Shown: piece by piece, positions 17,138 through 25,370 of the stretch
Layout of the letters: each line of letters begins with the position of its first letter
Numbering within the stretch: the stretch's first letter is position 1
NCBI RefSeq assembly: GCF_024505145.1
Contig: NZ_JANIAA010000013.1
Location: 62,001-126,000, forward strand
DNA: 64,000 nucleotides
Origin: Streptomyces rugosispiralis
GTDB taxonomy: Bacteria; Actinomycetota; Actinomycetes; Streptomycetales; Streptomycetaceae
Reading direction: 5' to 3'
Notes under the pieces: generated by a model
Seen by the model: only the letters and a program-made list of their open reading frames with translations
The model's database searches: none
Told to the model about the DNA's origin: nothing
Translations under genes and position numbers: made by a program

Positions 17138-18289
17138 TCAGCCGGTGGGGGCCGGCAGATCCACCAGTCCGGCGAGCCCGTGCCGGTGGCGGCCGGGGGT
17201 GCCCAGCGCGATCTCGTCGCTCTTGGCCCGCTTGAGATACAGATGCGCCGGGTGTTCCCAGGTCATGCCGATGCCGCCGTGCAGCTGGACGCACTCCTCG
17301 GCCGCGTGCACCGCAACCTCGGCGCAGTGCGCCTGGGCCACGGCCACCGCGACCGGTGTGTCCGGGCTGTCCGTGGCCAGTGCGTCGGCGGCGTACCGGG
17401 CGGTGGCACGCGCCGAGACCAGCTCCAGCCACAGCGCGGCCATGCGGTGCTTGAGCGCCTGGAACGAGCCGATGGGGCGCCCGAACTGATGGCGCTCCTT
17501 GGTGTGGCGGACGGTCTCGGTCAGACACCATTCGGCCACGCCCAGTTGCTCGGAGGCGAGCAGCCCGGCCCCGGTCAGCAGCGCCCGCCCGATGGCCGCC
17601 TCGGCCCGGCCGGGCCCGGCGAGCCGGCGGGCCGGGGCGCCGGTGAGGGTCACCGCGGCGAGCGGGCGGGTGAGGTCGAGCGAGGTGAGGGGTTCGACGG
17701 TGACGCTGGTCTCGGCGGTTTCCACGGCGTACAGCCCGTAGCCGTCCGCGCCGGTGGCGGGGACGAGCAGCACATCGGCGCCCGCCGCGCCCGCGACACC
17801 GGAGACCTGGCCGCTGAGCGTGCCGTCCCGGTCGGCCCGTACGGTCGCGGCGGGCGCGCCGGACCCGCCGCCGGGCACCACGGCCACGGTGGACAGCGGC
17901 ACCGCGAGGGCGCCGACCGTACGGCCCTCGGCGAGCGCGCCGAGCGGCCGCGCCACGGCCTCCTGGTCGGTGTCGCAGCCGAGCAGGGCGGCGGCGGCGA
18001 GGACGGCGCTGGTGAGGTAGGGCACGGGGGCGACGGCGCGGCCGAGCTCCTCCATCACCACCGCGGCCTCGCGCGCGGTGGCGCCCTGGCCGCCGAGCTT
18101 GTCCGGCACCAGCAGCCCCGCGGTGCCCATCTCGGCGCCCAGCCCGCGCCACAGCGCCACGTCGTACGCCCGGCCGCTCTCGGCCTCGGAGATCACCGTG
18201 GCGGGCGGGCAGCGGTCGGTGAGCAGCGACCGTACGGCCGCGCGCAGATCGTCCTCCGCCTCGGAGTAGAGCAGGTCGGCGGTGCTCAT
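17138..18289 (-). CDS. Acyl-CoA dehydrogenase, likely non-catalytic partner subunit
   Basis: This 383-residue acyl-CoA dehydrogenase family member is the last gene of a three-gene operon. It has the usual FAD-binding middle and C-terminal helical domains (RHTKERHQFGRPIGSFQ, VQLHGGIGMTWEHPAHLYLKRA). The Glu-containing YEGT-type segment that supplies the catalytic base in many family members is missing at its C-terminus, whereas the upstream partner has SIEGGTSEV. In actinobacterial steroid and fatty-acid catabolism such unequal pairs form alpha2beta2 enzymes (FadE28/FadE29 type). Its ATG overlaps the stop of the upstream gene by 4 bases, which fits stoichiometric production of a heteromer. Confidence 0.9.
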   Translation of the reverse strand: MSTADLLYSEAEDDLRAAVRSLLTDRCPPATVISEAESGRAYDVALWRGLGAEMGTAGLLVPDKLGGQGATAREAAVVMEELGRAVAPVPYLTSAVLAAAALLGCDTDQEAVARPLGALAEGRTVGALAVPLSTVAVVPGGGSGAPAATVRADRDGTLSGQVSGVAGAAGADVLLVPATGADGYGLYAVETAETSVTVEPLTSLDLTRPLAAVTLTGAPARRLAGPGRAEAAIGRALLTGAGLLASEQLGVAEWCLTETVRHTKERHQFGRPIGSFQALKHRMAALWLELVSARATARYAADALATDSPDTPVAVAVAQAHCAEVAVHAAEECVQLHGGIGMTWEHPAHLYLKRAKSDEIALGTPGRHRHGLAGLVDLPAPTG

Positions 18290-19491
18290 CGGGGCAGGTC
18301 CTTCCACGGGACGTCCTTGTCGGTCCGCGGCTCGGGCGGCAGACCCAGGACGCGTTCGGCGATGATGTTGAGCAGCACCTCCGAGGTGCCGCCCTCGATG
18401 GAGTTGCCCTTGGCGCGCAGATAGCGGTAGCCGGCCTCGCGCCCGGTGAAGTCCACCAGTTCGGGGCGGCGCAGCGTCCAGTCGTCGTAGAGCAGCCCCT
18501 CCTCCCCCAGCAGCTCGACCTCCAGCGCGCTGATGTGCTGGTTGAGACGGGCGAAGGCGAGCTTCATGGCCGAGCCCTCGGGGCCGGGCTGGCCGACCGC
18601 GAGCTGCTGGCGCAGCCGCTCGCCCGCGAGCCGGGCCGCCTCGGACTCCGTCCACAGCCGCAGCAGCCGCTGGTGGAGGTCATGGGTGCGCAGTTCGGGG
18701 CGTTCGCGCCAGGTGTCGGCGACGAGGCCGATCATGCCGCCCTCGCGGGGGACGCGGCCGCCGCCGATGGCGACCCGCTCGTTCATCAGGGTGGTCTGGG
18801 CGACGCGCCAGCCCTCGCCGATCTCGCCGAGCCGACGGCTGTCGGGGATCCGCACCCCGGTGAGGAAGACCTCGTTGAACTCCGCCTCGCCGGTGATCTG
18901 GCGCAGTGGCCTGACCTCGACCCCGGGGTCGGTCATATCGCAGATGAAGTAGCTGATGCCGCGGTGTTTGGGCTGGTCGGGGTCGGTGCGGGCGATGAGG
19001 ATGGCCCAGCGGGCGAGATGGGCGCTGGAGGTCCAGACCTTCTGTCCGTCGACCACCCAGTCGTCGCCGTCGCGCACCGCCCGGGTGGCGAGCGCCGCGA
19101 GGTCGGATCCGGCGCCGGGCTCGCTGAACAGCTGGCACCACACCTCCTCGCCGGTCCACAGCGGGCGCAGCAGCCGCTCCCGCTGCTCGTCGGTGCCGAA
19201 GCCGAGGATGGTGGGGGCGGCCATGCTCAGGCCGATGCCGATGCGGCGGGGGTCGTTGTCCGGCGCGCCCGCGGCCTCCAGTTCGGCGTCGACGACGGCC
19301 TGCGAGGAGCGCGGGGCGTCCAGGCCGCCGAGTCCGGCCGGGTAGTGCACCCAGGCGAGCCCGGCGTCGAAGCGGGCGCGCAGGAAGTCCAGGCGGTCGG
19401 TGGTGGCGGGCGGATGGGCGGCCAGGAGTTCGCGGACGCGGCGGCGCAGCTCGTCGGCGTCCACGGCGGGGCGGTGCCTGGTGGTGCTCAT
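18286..19491 (-). CDS. Acyl-CoA dehydrogenase, likely catalytic subunit
   Basis: A 401-residue FAD-dependent acyl-CoA dehydrogenase, expected to introduce an alpha-beta double bond in an acyl-CoA and pass electrons to ETF. Signatures include WCQLFSEPGAGSDLA, WVVDGQKVWTSSAH, YFICDMTDPGVEVRPL and the C-terminal KGNSIEGGTSEVLLN with a Glu at the catalytic-base position. It overlaps both neighbours by 4 bases (ATGA). The fatty-acid or steroid side-chain substrate is not evident from sequence. Confidence 0.93.
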   Translation of the reverse strand: MSTTRHRPAVDADELRRRVRELLAAHPPATTDRLDFLRARFDAGLAWVHYPAGLGGLDAPRSSQAVVDAELEAAGAPDNDPRRIGIGLSMAAPTILGFGTDEQRERLLRPLWTGEEVWCQLFSEPGAGSDLAALATRAVRDGDDWVVDGQKVWTSSAHLARWAILIARTDPDQPKHRGISYFICDMTDPGVEVRPLRQITGEAEFNEVFLTGVRIPDSRRLGEIGEGWRVAQTTLMNERVAIGGGRVPREGGMIGLVADTWRERPELRTHDLHQRLLRLWTESEAARLAGERLRQQLAVGQPGPEGSAMKLAFARLNQHISALEVELLGEEGLLYDDWTLRRPELVDFTGREAGYRYLRAKGNSIEGGTSEVLLNIIAERVLGLPPEPRTDKDVPWKDLPR

Positions 19492-20489
19492 CGGTCCCCT
19501 CCGGCCTGCCCGGGGACGACGACCACGCGGCCGGTGGTCACGCCGTCGGCGACGCGCTGGACGGCGGCGGCCGCGTCCTTCAGCGGTACGCGCTCGCTGA
19601 CCAGCGGTTTGACGGTGCCCTGCGCGGCGAGCTTGGTCAGCTCCTCGTGGCAGGCGCGGATCGCGGCCGGGTCGTGGGTGTTGTACAGGCCCCAGTGGAG
19701 GCCGAGGATGGCGTAGTTCTTGACCAGGGCGTGGTTGAGGGCGGCCTGGGGGACGACACCGCTGGCGAAGCCGACGACCACGATGCGGCCCTCGAAGGCG
19801 ACGCATTTGACGGACTTGACGAAGGCGTCGCCGCCGACCGGGTCGTAGACGACGTCCGCGCCGCGTCCGCCGGTGGCCTCCTTGACGGCCGCCACGATGT
19901 CGTCGGCGCGCCGGTCGAGGACGAGGTCGCAGCCGAGCTCGCGGGCGACCTGGGCCTTGTCCTCGTCGCCGACGACGCCGATCACGGTGGCCCCGGCCGC
20001 CTTGCCGAGCTGGACGGCGGCGCTGCCGACCCCGCCCGCGGCGGCGTGCACCAGGAGCGTCTCGCCGGACTGGATGCGGGCCCTGCGGTGCAGGCCGAAC
20101 CAGCCGGTCTGGTAACCGATGTGCAGCGCCGCGGCCTCGGCGTCGTCCAGGGCGTCGGGCGCGGGCAGCGCGGCCGCCGCCTCCACGGGCACCAGCTCGG
20201 CGAAGCCACCCGCGGGGAGCGTGGGCGTGGCCAGGACGCGGGAGCCCAGCGCGACGTCGGCGCCCTCGCCGACGGCGACGACCTCGCCGCACACCTCGAC
20301 GCCGGGGGTGAACGGCAGGGGCGGCCGCACCTGGTACTGGCCGCGGCAGAGCAGGGCGTCGGGGAAGTTGACGTTGACGGCCCGGACCCGAAGCAGCAGC
20401 TGTCCCGGTCCCGCCTGGGGGTCCGGCACCTCGTCGAGGCGCATGACCTCACCGGGCTCGCCATTGTCGTGCACTCGCCATGCCTGCAT
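19488..20489 (-). CDS. NADPH:quinone oxidoreductase-like MDR enzyme
   Basis: This 333-residue medium-chain dehydrogenase/reductase is of the zinc-free quinone-oxidoreductase type. It has GVEVCGEVVAVGEGADV in the catalytic domain and the NADPH-binding HAAAGGVGSAAVQLGKAAG (near 145-165). As first gene of the operon with two acyl-CoA dehydrogenases it may act as an enoyl reductase or on a quinone-like intermediate. The ATG at 20489 follows GGAGG at 7 bases. A TetR-type palindrome lies 55 bases upstream. Confidence 0.92.
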   Translation of the reverse strand: MQAWRVHDNGEPGEVMRLDEVPDPQAGPGQLLLRVRAVNVNFPDALLCRGQYQVRPPLPFTPGVEVCGEVVAVGEGADVALGSRVLATPTLPAGGFAELVPVEAAAALPAPDALDDAEAAALHIGYQTGWFGLHRRARIQSGETLLVHAAAGGVGSAAVQLGKAAGATVIGVVGDEDKAQVARELGCDLVLDRRADDIVAAVKEATGGRGADVVYDPVGGDAFVKSVKCVAFEGRIVVVGFASGVVPQAALNHALVKNYAILGLHWGLYNTHDPAAIRACHEELTKLAAQGTVKPLVSERVPLKDAAAAVQRVADGVTTGRVVVVPGQAGGDR

Positions 20490-20543
20490 CCGGTGGCCTC
20501 CACAAACGGATCGTCGGAACGCGGTACCGCGCCGGGTCGAACA

Positions 20544-20559
20544 TACTAACCAGTCGGTA
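20544..20559. promoter_or_regulatory. TetR-type operator upstream of the acyl-CoA dehydrogenase operon
   Basis: TACTAACCAGTCGGTA is an imperfect palindrome (10 of 16 positions symmetric) of the TAC-nnAC-nnGT-nnGTA form used by many TetR-family repressors of acyl-CoA metabolism in actinobacteria. It is 55 bases upstream of the first operon gene. No TetR gene is nearby. Confidence 0.6.
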
Positions 20560-20729
20560 CGAGGAGCGGAACCGCCACCACCGTCAGCCATCCTGACCTG
20601 CCACCCGGCGGTGGATGAACTCTTGTGCAACTCTGGAGGCACCCTTGAGCCCGGCGTCTCGGCAGTAAAGAGTGGACGGCGACATATCGGTTCGTTTCCC
20701 AGCGAGCCGTTGCCGTAACGGGACGGGAG

Positions 20730-21995
20730 ATGACGACTGTGCCCGATGACAAGGCGATCAGCGAGGCCGAGATGGAGGCCAGGCTGCACGGCATCTGTTT
20801 CAAGACCGGGCCGCCCCGGCGCATCGGAGTCGAACTCGAATGGCTCATGTACGACCCGCACGACCCCGCACGACCCGTCGAGGCGGCCCGGCTCGAAGCC
20901 GCGGTCAGCGCCCTGCGCGGACTGCCACTGCGGTCCGCCATCACCTTCGAACCCGGCGGTCAGGTGGAGCTCAGCTCCCTCCCGGCCGACTCCCTCACCG
21001 CATGTGTGGAGTCCGCGGCCGCCGATCTGGTTCTCGTACGTTCCGTACTCACCGACCTGGGCCTCGGGCTCGCCGGCCACGGGCATGACCCCTGGCGCCA
21101 GCCGAGACGCTTCCTCACCACGCCCCGGTACGAGTGCATGGAGACCTACTTCGACCGCCGGGGGCCGGCCGGGCGCTCCATGATGTGCAACACCGCCTCC
21201 GTTCAGGTCTGCGTGGACGCCGGGCACGAGGAGCCCGGACCGCTCGGCATGGCGCGGCGCTGGCGGCTCGCCCATCTGCTGGGCGCGGTGCTCACCGCCG
21301 CGTTCGCCAACTCGCCGCTGCGCCAGGGCCGCCCCACCGGCTACCGCTCCACCCGGCAGGCGCTGTGGACGGCGATGGAGCCCGGCCGCACCCACGCCCC
21401 GGCCGACGGCCCGGATCCCCGCACGGCCTGGGCCCACTACGTGCTGGACGCGCCCGTGATGGCCATCCGGGACGAGCGGGCGCCCTGGACGGTGCCGTCC
21501 GGGGTGACCTTCCGCCAGTGGGCCCGGACGGCGCTGCCCCGGCCACCCACCCACGACGACCTCGACTTCCACATCTCCACGCTCTTTCCCCCCGTCCGCC
21601 CGCGCGGCCATCTGGAACTGCGCATGATCGACGCGCAGAGCGGTGCGGACGGATGGGTCGTCCCCCTTGCCGTCACCGTCGCGCTCTTCGACGATCCCGA
21701 GGCTGCTGAAACGGTTTACCGGGTGGTGAAACCGCTCGCCGAGACGGCGGGCGCCCGCCCCGCACCGGGCAATCCGCTGTGGCGCGCCGCGGCCCGCCAC
21801 GGTCTGGCCGACCCCGAGCTGCGCACCGCCGCCGTCAGCTGTTTCACCACGGCGCTGGACGCGCTGCCGCGTATCGGCGCCGCCCCCGCCATCACCGCCG
21901 CCGTCGCCGCCTTCACCGACCGCTATGTGCTCCGCGGCCGATGTCCCGCCGACGATCTGCTCGCTCCCCTCACCGGTAAGGAGGGTCGGTCATGA
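20730..21995 (+). CDS. egtA: Ergothioneine biosynthesis glutamate-cysteine ligase EgtA
   Basis: A 421-residue ATP-dependent ligase making gamma-glutamylcysteine, the sulfur donor for ergothioneine. The GCS2-type fold is recognisable from RRIGVELEWLMYD, ITFEPGGQVELSS (ATP/metal site), MMCNTASVQVCVDAG and HLELRMIDAQSG. The ATG at 20730 follows a GGGACGGG stretch. It is the first gene of an egtABCD operon with overlaps throughout; its stop overlaps the egtB start as ATGA. Divergent from the acyl-CoA dehydrogenase operon. Confidence 0.96.
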   Translation: MTTVPDDKAISEAEMEARLHGICFKTGPPRRIGVELEWLMYDPHDPARPVEAARLEAAVSALRGLPLRSAITFEPGGQVELSSLPADSLTACVESAAADLVLVRSVLTDLGLGLAGHGHDPWRQPRRFLTTPRYECMETYFDRRGPAGRSMMCNTASVQVCVDAGHEEPGPLGMARRWRLAHLLGAVLTAAFANSPLRQGRPTGYRSTRQALWTAMEPGRTHAPADGPDPRTAWAHYVLDAPVMAIRDERAPWTVPSGVTFRQWARTALPRPPTHDDLDFHISTLFPPVRPRGHLELRMIDAQSGADGWVVPLAVTVALFDDPEAAETVYRVVKPLAETAGARPAPGNPLWRAAARHGLADPELRTAAVSCFTTALDALPRIGAAPAITAAVAAFTDRYVLRGRCPADDLLAPLTGKEGRS

Positions 21996-23320
21996 CCGCC
22001 CCCGACTCCGACCTCACGACCGATCCCGAGGCGCTGCGCCGGCGCGCCGAGAAGGCGCTGCGCACCGCGCGCGACCGCACCCACACCCTGACCACCTGCG
22101 TGGACGAGCCCGACCTCACCGCCCAGCACTCCCCCTTGATGTCCCCGCTGGTGTGGGATCTGGCGCACATCGGCAACCAGGAGGAGCAGTGGCTGCTGCG
22201 CGCGGTCGGCGGGGGTGAGGCCCTGCGGCCCGAGATCGACTCGATCTACGACGCCTTCGAGCATCCGCGCGCCGAGCGGCCCACTCTGCCGCTGCTGGCA
22301 CCGGCCGAGGCCCGGGGCTATGTCCATGAGGTGCGCGGCCGGGTGCTGGACATCCTGGAGCGGATCGAGCTGCGTGGCGCCCCGCTGGTCGACGCGGGCT
22401 TCGCCTTCGGCATGATCGCGCAGCATGAGCAGCAGCACGACGAGACGATGCTGATCACCCACCAGCTGCGCCGCGGACCCGCCGCGCTCACCGCCCCGCC
22501 GCCGCCCGCCCCGGAGGACGGCGCGGCGCTGCCCGAGGAGGTGCTGGTCCCGGGCGGCCCGTTCACCATGGGCACCTCGGCCGAGCCGTGGGCCCTGGAC
22601 AACGAGCGGCCCGCGCACCACCGGCTGGTCCCGGCCTTCCACATCGACACCACTCCGGTGACCAACGGCGGGTACGAGCGGTTCATCGCGGACGGTGGCT
22701 ACACCGAGCGGCGCTGGTGGACGGCCGACGGCTGGGCGTACGTCCAGGAGCACGGCCTCGCCGCCCCGCTGTTCTGGCGGCGCGAGGGCGGCCAGTGGCT
22801 GCGCCGGCGGTTCGGGGTGACGGAGCCGGTGCCGCCGGAGGAGCCGGTGGTGCATGTGAGCTGGTACGAGGCGGACGCCTACGCCCGCTGGGCGGGGCGG
22901 CGGCTGCCGACCGAGGAGGAGTGGGAGAAGGCCGCCCGCCACGACCCGGAGAGCGGCCGGTCCCGGCGCTATCCGTGGGGCGACGAGGATCCCACGCCGG
23001 AACACGCCAACCTGGGCCAGCGCCATCTGCGGCCCGCGGCGGCCGGCGGCTATCCGCGGGGCGCCTCCCCGCTGGGGGTGCGGCAGCTGATCGGCGATGT
23101 GTGGGAGTGGACCTCGAGCGACTTCCTGCCCTACCCCGGGTTCCGCGCCTTCCCGTACCGCGAGTACTCGGAGGTGTTCTTCGGCCCCTCGCACAAGGTG
23201 CTGCGCGGCGGTTCCTTCGCGGTGGACGAGGTCGCCTGCCGGGGCACCTTCCGCAACTGGGACCTGCCGGTCCGCCGCCAGATCTTCTCGGGCTTCCGCA
23301 CCGCGCGGGACGCGTCCTGA
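21992..23320 (+). CDS. egtB: Ergothioneine sulfoxide synthase EgtB
   Basis: A 442-residue non-haem iron enzyme that couples gamma-glutamylcysteine to hercynine with O2 to give the sulfoxide. The N-terminal DinB-like half carries the iron ligands HSPLMSPLVWDLAHIGNQ and HEQQHDETML (HxxxHxE). The C-terminal half is the formylglycine-generating-enzyme-like domain (VPGGPFTMGT, WYEADAYARWAGRRLPTEEE, VWEWTSSDF, VLRGGSF). AAGGAGGG precedes the ATG, within egtA. Its stop shares one base with the egtC start. Confidence 0.97.
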   Translation: MTAPDSDLTTDPEALRRRAEKALRTARDRTHTLTTCVDEPDLTAQHSPLMSPLVWDLAHIGNQEEQWLLRAVGGGEALRPEIDSIYDAFEHPRAERPTLPLLAPAEARGYVHEVRGRVLDILERIELRGAPLVDAGFAFGMIAQHEQQHDETMLITHQLRRGPAALTAPPPPAPEDGAALPEEVLVPGGPFTMGTSAEPWALDNERPAHHRLVPAFHIDTTPVTNGGYERFIADGGYTERRWWTADGWAYVQEHGLAAPLFWRREGGQWLRRRFGVTEPVPPEEPVVHVSWYEADAYARWAGRRLPTEEEWEKAARHDPESGRSRRYPWGDEDPTPEHANLGQRHLRPAAAGGYPRGASPLGVRQLIGDVWEWTSSDFLPYPGFRAFPYREYSEVFFGPSHKVLRGGSFAVDEVACRGTFRNWDLPVRRQIFSGFRTARDAS

Positions 23321-24075
23321 TGTGCCGGCACCTGGCGTACCTCGGCCCGCCGGCCCCCATCGGCGAGGTGATCGTGACGCCCCCGCACAGCCTGTTCCGG
23401 CAGTCGTGGGCGCCGCGGCGGCAGGCGCACGGCACGGTCAACGCCGACGGGTTCGGCGTCGGCTGGTACGCGTCGGGCGACCCGGTGCCCGCGCGCTACC
23501 GCCGCGCCGGGCCCATCTGGGGCGATCTGTCGTTCGCCGACCTGGCCCGCGTGGTGCGCACGGGGGCGCTGATGGCCGCCGTGCGGGATGCCACCGAGGC
23601 GAGCGCGGACGGCGAGGCGGGCGCCTCGCCGTTCGCCTCCGGGACCTGGCTGTTCAGCCACAACGGGGCGCTCCGCGACTGGCCGCACGCGGTCGCGGAC
23701 CTCGCCGCCGCGCTGCCGCCGGCGGATCTGCTCGGCCTGGAGGCCCGGTGCGATTCGGCGTTCGTCTGGGCGCTGGTGCTGCATCGGCTGCGGCTGGGCC
23801 ACGCGCCGCCGGAGGCGCTGGCCGAGGCCGTCGAGCAGCTCGCCGACGCGTCCCCCGGCTCACGGCTCAATCTGCTCCTCATGGACGGCGAGACCATCGC
23901 CGCCACCGCCTGGGGCGACACCCTGTGGTACCTGGCCGATCCGGACCGGGGCGTGGTGGTGGCCTCCGAGCCGTACGACCAGGACCCCGGCTGGACCGAG
24001 GTCCCCGACCGCACCCTGCTCACCGCCACCCGCACCGATGTACTGCTCACCGCACTCAAGGAGGCTTCCCGTTGA
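23320..24075 (+). CDS. egtC: Ergothioneine biosynthesis amidohydrolase EgtC
   Basis: A 251-residue class II glutamine-amidotransferase-type hydrolase that removes the glutamate from gamma-glutamyl-hercynylcysteine sulfoxide. Cys2 (MCRHLAYLG) is the N-terminal nucleophile exposed after Met removal. NADGFGVGWY, FSHNGALRDW and GARCDSAFVW-like elements (EARCDSAFVWAL) match the Ntn fold. It starts on the egtB stop (TGATG) and ends overlapping the TTG start of egtD. Confidence 0.96.
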   Translation: MCRHLAYLGPPAPIGEVIVTPPHSLFRQSWAPRRQAHGTVNADGFGVGWYASGDPVPARYRRAGPIWGDLSFADLARVVRTGALMAAVRDATEASADGEAGASPFASGTWLFSHNGALRDWPHAVADLAAALPPADLLGLEARCDSAFVWALVLHRLRLGHAPPEALAEAVEQLADASPGSRLNLLLMDGETIAATAWGDTLWYLADPDRGVVVASEPYDQDPGWTEVPDRTLLTATRTDVLLTALKEASR

Positions 24076-25037
24076 GCCCCTTCACCGTCACCCGCACCCT
24101 GCCCGCCGACGCCACCACGGCCGCGCTGCGCGCCGATGTGGCCGACGGGCTGACCAGCACCCCCAAACAGCTTCCGCCCAAGTGGTTCTACGACGCCCGG
24201 GGTAGCGCGCTCTTCGAAGAGATCACCCGGCTGCCCGAGTACTACCCGACCCGCGCCGAGCGGGAGATCCTCGTCGCCCGCGCGGCGGAGATAGCCGACG
24301 CGACCGGCGCCCGCACCCTCGTCGAACTGGGCTCCGGCTCCTCCGAGAAGACCCGCCATCTGATCCGGGCACTGCCGGATCTGCGCGTCTACGTCCCCGT
24401 CGACGTGAGCGAGAGCGCGCTGGAACTGGCCGGGGAGGCCCTGCTGGCCGAGCATCCACGGCTGATGGTGCACGCGCTGGTGGCCGACTTCATGAACGGG
24501 CTCGCGCTGCCCGACGACACCCCGGGGCCGAGGCTGCTGGCCTTCCTCGGGGGCACCATCGGCAATCTGCTGCCGGCGGAGCGCGCCGCCTTCTTCGCCT
24601 CGGTGAGCGAACTGCTCGCGCCCGGCGACGCGCTGCTGCTCGGCACCGACCTGGTCAAGGACGAGGCCACGCTGGTCTCCGCCTACGACGACGCCCAGGG
24701 GGTCACCGCGGCGTTCAACAAGAACGTGCTGACGGTGCTCGACCGCGAACTGGGCGCCGACTTCGACCCCTCCGACTTCGACCACGTGGCGGTGTGGAAC
24801 GCCGAGGAGGAGTGGATCGAGATGCGGCTGAGGGCCCGTAAGGAGCTCACCGCGAAGATCCCCGCCATGGATCTCGCGGTCCACTTCGCGGCCGGGGAGG
24901 AGGTCCGCACCGAGGTGTCCGCCAAGTTCCGGGAGGAGAAGGTGCGGGCCGAACTGACCGCCGCGGGGATGGAGTCGCGGCGCTGGTGGACCGACGCGGA
25001 GGGCCGCTTCGCGGTGTCGCTCGCCGTGCGCCGCTAG
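24072..25037 (+). CDS. egtD: L-histidine N(alpha)-methyltransferase EgtD
   Basis: A 321-residue SAM-dependent methyltransferase that trimethylates histidine to hercynine, the first committed ergothioneine step. Motifs include PKWFYDARGSALFEEIT, LPEYYPTRAEREIL, VELGSGSSEKTRHL (SAM loop), LLAFLGGTIGNLLP and FNKNVLTVLDRELGADF. The start is a TTG at 24072 overlapping the egtC stop as TTGA, supported by AAGGAGG 7 bases upstream. The pathway in this operon lacks egtE, whose C-S lyase step can be supplied by other PLP enzymes. Confidence 0.96.
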   Translation: MSPFTVTRTLPADATTAALRADVADGLTSTPKQLPPKWFYDARGSALFEEITRLPEYYPTRAEREILVARAAEIADATGARTLVELGSGSSEKTRHLIRALPDLRVYVPVDVSESALELAGEALLAEHPRLMVHALVADFMNGLALPDDTPGPRLLAFLGGTIGNLLPAERAAFFASVSELLAPGDALLLGTDLVKDEATLVSAYDDAQGVTAAFNKNVLTVLDRELGADFDPSDFDHVAVWNAEEEWIEMRLRARKELTAKIPAMDLAVHFAAGEEVRTEVSAKFREEKVRAELTAAGMESRRWWTDAEGRFAVSLAVRR

Positions 25038-25058
25038 CTCCTCGCCAGATCGCGGTAC

Positions 25059-25093
25059 GCCGCCGCCCGGGACCATCGGTCACGGGCGGCGGC
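25059..25093 (+). terminator. Hairpin after egtD
   Basis: Arms 25059-25069 and 25083-25093 pair over 11 GC-rich bases, and the 13-base loop contains a further GACC/GGTC pairing. It begins 21 bases after the egtD stop. Confidence 0.7.
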
Positions 25094-25215
25094 TCGCTGT
25101 GCCGGGGGGTGAGGCGGTGTGGTGGAGCGCGAACCCAGCGGTGATGCGGTGCAGTTGGCCACACACATCGTGCGAGCCGCGTGAGCAGCGCGGCGTATGA
25201 GCGGCATCGAATTGA

Positions 25216-25231
25216 TGTGATGCACATCACA
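25216..25231. promoter_or_regulatory. CRP-like binding site upstream of the Rpf gene
   Basis: TGTGATGCACATCACA fits TGTGA-N6-TCACA exactly and is symmetric at 14 of 16 positions. Crp of Streptomyces recognises GTG-N6-GNCAC-type sites, and rpf genes are reported members of its regulon. It lies about 155 bases before the Rpf start. Confidence 0.7.
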
Positions 25232-25290
25232 TAGGCGCGAGAGGGCCGCAGCACAGCGCACTGTGGCCCACTTTCCAGGTGAACTCCCTC

Positions 25291-25320
25291 TTGTTGTGCG
25301 CAAATCGGCCCCCTTATCTT
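25291..25320 (+). promoter_or_regulatory. Candidate promoter of the Rpf gene
   Basis: TTGTTG (25291-25296) and TATCTT (25315-25320) are separated by 18 bases in a locally AT-rich stretch, 50 bases before the ATG. A housekeeping-type promoter is plausible but unproven. Confidence 0.4.
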
Positions 25321-25370
25321 TGGCCCGCCCGGCAGCGCGCCGCACCCGGCAGCACGAGAAGGAGCCGTCC

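Larger units (their letters stand above)
25038..25370. other. Regulatory intergenic region between egtD and the Rpf gene
   Basis: These 333 bases hold no gene. They contain the egt-operon hairpin (25059-25093), a CRP-like palindrome (25216-25231) and a candidate promoter (25291-25320). I looked for the ydaO (c-di-AMP) riboswitch known from some Streptomyces rpf leaders and did not find its conserved blocks. Confidence 0.6.

Noticed and set aside
25038..25370. ydaO-type c-di-AMP riboswitch upstream of the Rpf gene
   Set aside because: The conserved blocks were not visible, and the candidate promoter leaves a leader of only about 45 bases.
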